From: Bimastos eiseni
Lineage: Eukaryota > Annelida > Clitellata > Crassiclitellata > Lumbricidae
NCBI GenBank assembly: GCA_959347315.1
Contig: OY365815.1
Location: 13,369,158 to 13,433,157, forward strand
DNA length: 64,000 bases
Direction of reading: 5' to 3'
The translations under genes were made by a program, and so were the position numbers. This document shows positions 25,582 to 36,481 of the stretch, piece after piece. Position 1 is the stretch's first letter. Every line of letters begins with the position of its first letter. A model generated the notes under the pieces. It was not told where the DNA came from and made no database searches. It saw only the letters and a list, made by a program, of their open reading frames with translations.

Positions 25582-28297
25582 AATTATTATTATTACAATT
25601 ATTATTATTACAATTATTGTTATTATTATTATTATTACGAATTGGTCTTATGTACCATTGACTGATGTCTCATATATTAGCCACCGATGCAATGAAACTC
25701 AGTAAAGCCACCTTCGCAGCTAATAACATATCACATTCGGATCAAACCGGCAGAAAATAAAGTTACTTTTTCCTTCATTTGATTATTTTTCTCCATATAA
25801 TTGGTATTATCAACTCATATCGCGCTGGTCTCTAATGTATACACGGCATCAAAAGCTTCGCTGTGGTCGGGCCATCTTTCTATATCAACTTCTCTAATGA
25901 ACTCCTTCGCCCTTCCTTGTTCCTTTTCCGCAAGCGTTTTAACATTTTTCTTACCTATCGTAGTCTCATATTCCTGGGCAAAGGAAGCCCTTTGAGAGGA
26001 AGTTTCCTGTTAAATGGCGCTTTACAAATATACGATTACACTTACACGTGTGAGAGGTCAGTAAATCAGCAGGGTAAGGTAATCCCGTATTTGCAACTTG
26101 TCCAGGGTCGTTATAAGTAGCTCATACGCGATTGAAAAGGCATGAACCTGTGGGCGGAGTTCCACACACGGACCACAGTGTAGTCTTACAATAACACAAT
26201 AACATCAGTAAGCAAACCCTGTAACTCATCGCAATAGGTCTGAAATTTGAGTGGTAATAAAACGGAAAATCAAAGCTCTGATTGGTATTCGCTGCACAAA
26301 CTCAAAGACAGAGATTAAGTTTCCGTAGCAATAAGTGAATGACCGCTATATATATGCCATTAGCGGATAATTAAAAAGAAGCGGTCAGTATCGTATCTTA
26401 GTATGGTTCTTTGATGTGTCTGTATATTAAGGCTAATGAGCAATGACAGGTCAGAAGGCCAAGATTACTCAAGATACATTTTCACCAATCATCAACGATA
26501 TTTTCAGCCTATACATTTCACAAATATATGCTCACTCACTCACCCCTTCTCCGTCTCTCTCTCCCTCTGCCTCTGTCGCTGTCCCGCGCGTGATCTCTGT
26601 CTCTCTATCCATCTATCTATCTATTTATCTATCTATGTATCTATCTATCTATCTCACACACACAAACAACAACACAGCAATAAAATAAAATAGTTTGCGG
26701 AATAGGCTTATAAATAATTTCCGGAAGAATAAATGTCTGTTATAGCAACGCTACTATTGTGTGGTCTGCATTACTGAACATCAACCCTTACATAAAACTG
26801 TTGGATAAAAATAGCAATATCATTTTAAATTAATAGGTAATGATTGCAATTTTAATAGTTATTGAAATCATAAATTTATGTGGGGCTGAACGGAACGCAA
26901 TAAGGGGCGATGAAGCAAAATATTGTATGGTCATAAAATTGCCGAAAGAGGCACAGAAGGTTAAGCGTTCGTTTCAGTAGTTAACCAACTTCGACAGGAT
27001 TGTACTTTAGAACGAATAATCTTTTACCACTCGTGATCCATTGATTTAACTATAAATAGATACAGATGTCTGATATTTCCCACAATTATACAGTCTATTT
27101 GTCCGTATACCACACTTAACGTTCATAATGATCGGGTCATTGTATGCACCAACAGACTGCTGCATAGAAGCTGTGCCGTGCACCGTGGGTGCATCTCGTT
27201 CTGATCGAGGCTCGCACATACAGTCTGCGACCTCAGCCTCTTATCCTATCTAAGCCTCTGTTTTGCAGACGGTTCAAGACCGTTCTATTCGATCGGAGTC
27301 CTGTATAATTAAATAGGGAGAAAAACTGATGAGTTTTCTTAAGGAGATTTATATTAATGAGCACATGCAATTACAATCATGGGCAGATAATAATATTGAT
27401 ATTCTTCTTTATTATTTCAAATTGACAAGTAAGCAGTAAGCAAGCCATGGCCATAGTGTGAGCGGATGATTACATGTTATTACGGGAGTAAAATGTAACC
27501 GTATGGCTGCCATTAAAGGCTATCAGCACGTCCATCTGCTCATTATGCTGCTCAATAATACAAGTTAAACATAATGTCCTGTATCTGTGGTCCACAATCC
27601 TTCTTATCTGCTATCGAGAGACAGACAGACAGAGACAGAGATACAAAGATGGACAGATAGATACAAAGACAGACAGCCAGAAAGAGAGAGACAGAGAGGG
27701 ACAGACAGACAGAAAGAGAGAGACAGAGAGGGACAGACAGACAGAAAGAGAGAGAGAGAGACGGAAAGACAGAGACAGACAGAAAGAGAGACAGAGAGAG
27801 AGACAGAAAGACACAGACAGAAAGAGACAAAGAGGCAGGCAGACAGAGAGACAGAGAGACCAACAGAAAGGGAGACAGACAGAAAAAAATTGAGAGACAG
27901 AGAGAGACATACAGAAAGAGAGAGACAGAGAGAGAGACATACAGAAAGAGAGAGACAGAGAGAGAGACATACAGAAAGAGAGAGACAGAGAGAGAGACAT
28001 ATAGCGAGAGGGAGAGAAAGGTAGACAGGTAGATTCAGTACTTCGAATTCAAGCATATCTCTATAGATAGCGAACAGGTCGACAAGGTTGAAGGGAAGAA
28101 AACAAAGAAAGACGACGAACATAACCGATGACATATAAAAGACCTTGAAATAACACTGAGAGCAACTTGACTTCAAAAATGACTGAAGCGAGAGAGAGAG
28201 AGAGAGAGAGAAAGATCGTTTGTTCGTACCCATCGCCATCAAATGGCTGACATCAGAAGATCATATTGTTGACCATGACTTCACATAATACATGCAC

Positions 28298-28346
<49 letters not shown>

Positions 28347-28560
28347 TTCACATTAAATGCACGTGTACAGGGTTCAAACGATTGACAATGTCGCAATTGA
28401 ACATCTACACTTTACACAGTTGTGAAAGTGAAACAGATTACTAAACAGAAAATGTAGAATCTAAAGCAAGCTTCCGTACACGTCAGTGTGTAAAGAAAAT
28501 ATATTTCTACTGATACCAAATATATTTGTTCACATATAGCTTCATGTGTACTGAGTAAAT

Positions 28561-28598
<38 letters not shown>

Positions 28599-29726
28599 TG
28601 TTCAATGATTTATGCATCTAAGCAACATTGCGAATACTTGCATACCGTTGCATACATCGTGCATATCATGTTATACATGTATATATCCGCGCTCGTGCGG
28701 TATATTGTTTTGACGAGAATTAGTCACTCAGTCTCTATTTAAAGCACAAAGTACACTTGCGCTAAATAAAGGACTAGATCGGAAGTTGCCGAATTCTCAA
28801 AGATATCGGGTTCTTATACAAACGATTGATACAGGTATGTAAGCACAAGGACGATCGACAGACATACAGACAGACAGACGGACGGACGGACGGACGGACA
28901 GACAGACAGACAGAAGCGGAGAGGTGTTGAATGCGATGTTGAGTCTATTATATTCCATGTTCCTTCAGTTTCTTTTCCAACGATGGATGGATGGAGGGAT
29001 GAATTCAGTGAAGACATAACAAAACTTCTTCGTCTTAAGTACAAGAGATGACAGACAGAGAGACAGACAGACAGTTATACAGACAGATAAACATAGAAGC
29101 AGACAAAACCAGGAAGACAGAATTAGGTATGGAGTGTCATTTACGATAATATCTCGACGGCTATGATGATGAAAACGACGACTATTACAAGGACTTAAAT
29201 GATGATTATGACGACGACGATATTGATAACTACGATATTGATGACGACGATATTGATGATGATCATATAGATATTGATAATGATGATGATAATAATGATG
29301 ATGATGATGATTTTGATGATTTTGATGATGACGATGATGACGACGATGATGACGACGACTACCATGATGATGCTGACGATGATGATGATAGTGATAATGA
29401 TGATAATGATGATGATCATGATCACGACGACGACAATGATAATGACAATAATAGTTGGAGTCGCAGCATTGTTTCCATTCGTAGGAGTACACGGACGTTC
29501 GAATAGACAATCGAATCGAACATCAGAGGGAAGGAAAAGGAAGTCAAGACGATTATCAATGGATTGCGCAGAGGAAGGGACGTACGTACCACAGGCCCCT
29601 CCTCTGCTACTCACTCCTTTCTCACGTATAATACTCGGTCTGGTTTCTTTGTTATCAAGCACTCTCATCTCGTTTCTTGTTTTCCTTCGTCGTTGTCGTC
29701 TTCATATATATATATATATCTCTCTG

Positions 29727-29757
<31 letters not shown>

Positions 29758-32700
29758 CTGTGTGTGTATGTGTGTGTGTTTGTCTGTCTATTTTCGTGTG
29801 TGTGTTTATCTATGTGCATCTGTCTGTCTCTGTCTGAATGTGTGTATGTGTCGCTGTATCTGTGCGTATCTCTCTGTGTCTCTATGTTTATATGTAGTTT
29901 TATCCATCTATATCATGCTGACCGCACTTCCGGTTTCCGATGGACTTATCCCGGTTTTATGTGGTGTGTCCCGGTGTCCAATGTCCATGCGACTTCTGCG
30001 AAACAAGAAGGAATAGGAGGAGGAAGAGGAAGAGGAGAAAGAGAAGAAGAGGAAGGAAAATAAGAAGAAGGAGAAGAAGAAGAAGAAGGAGGAGGAAGAG
30101 GAGGAGAAGAAGAAGGAGAAGGAGAAGGAGAAGGAGAAGAAGGAGGAGGAGAAGAAGGAGAAGGAGAAGGAGAAGAAGAAGAAGAAGGAGAAAGAGAAGG
30201 AGAAGGAGGAGAAGAAGAAGAAGAGAAGAAGAAGAAGTGCAGCAATTATGTCGAGATTTCTAACAAGTGTTGGGTTGTGTTGCTCACACAGTTCACACAA
30301 TTCACGGCATCTATTAATTACCCATTGACGTGAAAGCAATAGAACAAGACATTTAGCTACTTCAATATCTATATAGACTGAGAGGTAACCAACTGAGGAC
30401 TTCTTTGAGTCTGTCACCGTTGAATACCACTGCATCCTTAGCAATGAAAAGACGATCCCTTTATCCATGCATAATGCAACGAGCTGAGTGCATTATTATC
30501 ACAATGTCTCCAATACTTCTAGTTAGAACAGAAAATGTCTTTTAGTCCGTGTTAAGAGCTGTGGAAATATGCTTCCTACACAATAAGCTGGCACTGTTCA
30601 ATGCTGACAGATTCTTCATTACGAAAGTCAATGGTTAGAGAACTGGAATTGAGTGGTGGCATTGCTAATGAAGAATTCATTGAAGCAACATAAAGTCTCA
30701 ATGAAACAGCCACTGACTATATTGATTGAAACGTCAGCCCACGTTGTGTCACCGGTGTGAACTGATTGACGGCTGAAGCTGAAAAAGTGTCCCGGTTGTA
30801 ACAAATGCCAGTAAAATGATCACCGTATAATCGGTACATATCTCTATCTCTCCGCCACTCCGTCACACTCACTCTACCTAACTCACTCTATCTCAATCAT
30901 TCACTCACTCACTTACTCACACTCACTTACTCATTCTTACTCACTTGGTCATTCATTTGTTCATTCATTCTCTGCGTCTGTCTCTTTCTGTGTTAATGTA
31001 TCCTTGACTGTATCCGTCTCTCTCTGTCAATCTCACGCCATCACAACCTCTAACCTGTTTTTCCTTTGTCGTTCTCCATCCCCAACAATATATATAATTT
31101 AATATATGCATAATTGTATGCATGAATATATATATTTACATGTATATATAGCAATAGATATATATAATGGATAGGATGAGCAATGTTTGTTCTACATAAC
31201 ATGTTCATCGCTCATATGTTCATATATGGCATATATATATATATATATATATATAAATATATATTTATATATATATATAGGTTACGGAAGATCGCAAAGA
31301 ATTCAAGACTGCAGAAAATAAGAAGCGATGAATTTGCCAAACATCAGGTATACCCAAGCAACTCAGCTTTGCATACAGACAAGGTCGAACACCGAAGACT
31401 TCGATTCATTGGACATCTACGAGTAGAACCTTCGAACGGCAGAATCACGAGCCAGACACCACGATTAGGATTCCAATAAAAGAGATACAAAGGCTGAAAA
31501 AGACTACGATGGATAGACAACGTAAATGAGGACATAAAACCACATGGACTAACACTTAGGGGAGAACTGGAACGGAAGAGTTACCGAGGACAGTGTAGGT
31601 AGTTTATTCGTACCCATCGCCGAAATAGGGCCAAATTCAGGAACTGATGATGATGATGATAATGATGTTGATATGTTCATCATCTATATATGCATATGAT
31701 AGTCTCTTTGTTTATATACAGTGTATATATATCATATAAATATATAAGTTATGCAACTTACAAATGCGATTGGTATGTTGTTTAACATAAGTCGTTTTAT
31801 CATAACCGCCACCGCTGTGAATTGGAAATCCGATACGTTTGGCGGTTTTGACCGGAATTAAGCTATACGTAAGCACACACAGCCCTAGACAGACAGACAT
31901 TCAGACAGACAAGCAGGCAGGCAATGTATTGTCTGATCAGTATCACCCTGGATGAGTCGATCTTTAAGAGGTGCAATATATAAATCTGTAATACATGAAC
32001 GTAGGTGTAAAACGCTTTGGAGCAGATACAATACGGGTGCGTTCAAGGGTACTTTTACTTTGGCTCCTGAAGACGATGCCTAGCCCTCAGGTAGCCAACT
32101 ATAGGCTAATAATAATAATAATTGGAAACGAAGTAGGCCTACATCAATGCAAAAAAAACGAATAAATATAGTAATATAATTGCTATGTTATAGTTCCTTT
32201 TAAGGTTGTATCTGCGAGATAAAAGAAGACACTGAAAAATGAATAGAACAGGATGAGGATATCAGTTAGTAATTTAGAACAAATATTATATGGAGACAGC
32301 GAAAGAAAGAGATAAGCCATATGGTCCACAGTTTTAGTGATCGAAACACAAGAGGGTGGTAATCAAATCCTTGTTCTAATGTAACCAGATACCATCAGGC
32401 AGAGGGGTGCAAGGCAGGATTCTAAATTAATATCTAGATATCCTAATGCTTCGAAGGGTAGACTAAGCCGCTCAGAGACCAGCCAAGGGTTAATAGGGTA
32501 GTGAAGATCTGACCTCGTACATCAAAGGAATTCGCAGATAAACAACTTATATGTCATCGCACATATCAATATTACAGACATGCGAGAGGTCATTATTTAA
32601 AGGCGCTGCATATTATTATAATAATTAAAGTTTTGTTGTAATATGTAGTAAATATAACGATACTTCGTGTATGCTTGGGTCCAGCGCTGAATATCCAATC

Positions 32701-35700
32701 AAGAAAATCTAAACTTAATTGCTATGATGTATTTGAATGTAGGTCTTACGTAACTTCAATAGTTACTGATTTCTAACTGAGTATTTTGTCTGTGTTGCTT
32801 AATTATTATTATCATACATTGTAATTACTCTAACTGTAGGCCTACAAGTAATATCACTATAATGCATTTTATTACATTTATTACACATCTGCGTAAAGAT
32901 ATACCTCCTCTGTACATCAAGACTGCATTGATTTCGCGAACATGCATTGTTAGAATAATGCATGTTGGTCTAATAGATTTAAATATATTCCAAACATACA
33001 ATTCTACAAACATACAATTCTACAAACATACAATTCTACAAATATACAATTCTAATTCTAACTGGTTAACAAAGTTCACTGGCTAATACCGATAATATTC
33101 TATTCGACTGAATGGTCGATTAGATAGACAATTAATTCTAATTCTAATCGGGTAGTTATACAAGATTCTGTCAAATCTAATTCCAATCGATCGGCAATTT
33201 CAGCAGCTAATTCAAATTCTAATCAATTGGAAATTCCCTCATATCTGGATGATGGTTATTACGAGTTTCACGGGTCGTTCATTTAACTTATTTTCATAAA
33301 TATCATAACATAATTATCTGCTATAAAATGGCGCAATCTGTACGTCGCCGAAAATCACGTCATCGCTCCCACGATACGACAAAAGGTTGGACAGCACCTG
33401 TTCAAATGTTGCAGTTTGTCAGATTATATTCCTGTTTTTTTATTAATTCGAAAATGACATACCGCAGCATGATTACAAATCATACGATATTACAGAGATT
33501 CGAATTTAACTCTATGGCAGCCAAGGCGCGGCGCCCATTACATTCTAAAGCTCATTTTACCAAAGCCAACTAACGAATGAAAGGCTGAGTCGAATTTTGA
33601 TAGGGTTACGGGAATCGTTCCCGCGACCACGCTGATATTCTGCCGTAGTAATACCATTGACCAACCCCCTTCCCATTACCTCGCCCACCCTCGCCCCACA
33701 ACCATCATCACTGGCGTCAAAAGCCTGTGGCTTGAAAAAGACGTGCGTGACAACTCTGGGAGCAGCTGTTGAACCTCAGGGAGACACTCGGCCCCACATC
33801 ACACGCCGTCCGCCCAGGGTTCAAAATCTGCACCCACTGCCTCACTGCCGTAGGTCGACCCCCGACCCCAACCACCTGCCTCTACATTCAAAGACATCGC
33901 AGGTGGACACGCCGCGCATGCGTTCTTTCGTGCATAGCCCGTTACGCAATTTACATAAATCTGCATATAAATTAGGGTCAATGGCGACATGTGTTGTGCC
34001 CCGCGGACGAGATTCGGGCAGAAATCAGAAATGGGTAATTATTCATCAGTGATTAATTATGCATGCATGTGGACACGTGGTTGTGCGACGTAATTAATCA
34101 GTTTGTCGTGATTACTCGATTGCACGACCGAATACTGCTTAGCGCCGCTAAGCGGAAACGAAAGCGCTTTGTCAACAACAGCAGCAACATTAAGAATTCA
34201 CAATGAAAGAAGACAAGGAGGAGGAGGAGGAGGAGGAGGAGGAGGAGGAGGAGGAGGAGGAGGAGGAGGAGGAGGAGAAGGAGTAATAGACAGGGAGACA
34301 CGTGGTGACGTGGATAAACGCCGAGGTAGAAAGACGGGAAACGGACAATGGTCCCCCCGGACAATTGCCCCCGTGACAATTGCCCCCGCGACAATTGCCC
34401 CGTGACAATTGCCCCCGTGACAATTGCCCCCGTGACAATTTCCCCCGCGACAATTGCCCCCGTGACAATTTCCCCCGTGACAATTGCCCCCGTGACAATT
34501 GCCCCCGTGACAATTGCCCCCGTGACAATTTCCCCCGTGACAATTGCCCCCGTGACAATTGCCCCCGTGACAATTGCCCCCGTGACAATTGCCCCCGTGA
34601 CAATTGCCCCCGTGACAATTTCCCCCGTGACAATTTCCCCCGTGACAATTGCCCCCGTGACAATTTCCCCCGTGACAATTGCCCCCGTGACAATTGCCCC
34701 CGTGACAATTGCCCCCGGACAATTACTCCTCCCGAATAGGACAATTGCCCCCCGCCCCACCCGCTTAAACCATACGCTCGCCCATGGTATATCTCCATGC
34801 TTGTAATGCCTTTTATATGTGTCTTTTTGATGCATGATTGTATGCAAGTATGTATGCATGCATGAATGTACAATGTACATTCATAGACTACATGGCTACG
34901 TACACACAGATGGACAAACACAGATAGACACACATACAGACAGACAGACAGACACTCTTACAGGCAGACTTGCACACAGCCATAAAAACACAGACAGGCA
35001 CACAGGGATACTGGAAAGACACAGACAACAATCGAGAGATATAGACAGATAGACAGACAGACAGGAAGACTCATCACCCTTGAAATCCCTGACGCTAATA
35101 AACTTGTAAGTGGTCAATATAAAACCTCGACGAAAGTTAAGATAAGATTTAATAAACAAAGAGTCCGTTCACCAGTTCCGATGTAAAATGGTCCTGCTGC
35201 TGAGGTTGGAACAATGGGGTCATCCATAGCCACGGCGTGGGATGTCAATCTTCTCGGGTAGCACTTTCAACTTTAGCCCTCCCCGATTTGTACCACTCTA
35301 TTTCGGTCAATTCCAAACTAATAAGGTCGGGTCATGTCGGGTACACGCGGCCCAACATCAATTTCACACCCTTGTATGCGAAAGGGGACCCGCTTTGAGT
35401 CTTACCCCACCACATGCAGTCCATCGCAATAAAATTTATTAGAGGGCTACGAAGTATGGACGACAGTAATTATCCCTCATCGAATCCTCATTTCACCCTT
35501 CCAGGGTCCTTTTCTCAGCGGGACACAGGAATAGGCATTTTATTGCAGAGGTGAGAAACTGTATAAGGTGCTTCATGTGGCTAATGTGCGTTGAAACAAT
35601 GTCCGATAAAACCGGAGACTAATATGAGTGTGCCTTGATTTCTTAACGATTTGGTGTCGCCCTCCTCCTTTCTCCAGGCTTGGGACTGGCACTGTCAAAG

Positions 35701-35891
35701 TCGAAACAGTGGGGGCAACAATGGCAGATATATACGCGTGTCTAGTGACATCTTGCGGCTGTCAGAGCTTTTGATATCAACCTTGCAATACTTGATATTG
35801 AGAACAGAAGGTATACAAATGACGATAAGCAGCCTATATGAATACATTACGACTTACAGACAAATAGACAGACAGCAAAAAAAGGCAGACA

Positions 35892-35930
<39 letters not shown>

Positions 35931-36447
35931 CTATGATCGAGTATACTTAAACTTCTTGAGACTGTAACTACAGTTTGTTGCCGTAGTCTTGTTCAGTCTT
36001 TCTTATAACAATGCAAGCGACATTATTATTGTACTACATTGTATTGGTGCATTTGGTGGCATTGTATGGCACAGATTTCTCTGCGAATAAAAGCACCGCT
36101 GTTGGGTGTCCGAGTGAAACGCACGAGTTACCCACTGCGTGCATCCGGAACATATTCATACATGGCGGCAATTGTGCTTTGATGTGTGAGTGGGTGCGTG
36201 GGTTGGTTGTGTGTCCGATAAACGAAGAAGTCTGTCGTAAATATATTGACGAAGGGGTGGACCGATATTGGTGCCGAAAGACCATAAAAGTAATCGAAAG
36301 GGGTTTTCGGTCATAGGGTATATACACTCGAGACGAAAGTTCGGTCCTTTGTCTGTCCTTTGTTTGTCCTTCTGCAGCAGCTTGCCTGTATGTACATTTG
36401 CATATTATGTACATATGTATGTATATATGTACATATTTGTATGTATG

Positions 36448-36481
<34 letters not shown>

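Noticed and set aside
27587..28242. Ser/Leu/Cys-rich and Arg/Glu/Thr-rich frames up to 212 codons
   Set aside because: They come wholly from the GACA/GAGA repeat and have no non-repeat domain.
29908..30468. Arg- or Ser/Phe-rich frames of 100-186 codons
   Set aside because: They are produced by the GAA/GGA polypurine tract.
33657..34052. 131-codon plus-strand frame
   Set aside because: Lies in a GC-richer patch where several frames are open by composition; no domain or start context.
34345..34756. CRISPR-like array
   Set aside because: The units are directly adjacent 15-mers with no unique spacers, and the window is animal DNA.
34098..34933. Pentapeptide-repeat proteins (GAIVT, RGQLS, GGNCH type)
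   Set aside because: The 15-bp unit keeps almost every frame open. No signal, promoter or unique flanking coding sequence supports a gene.
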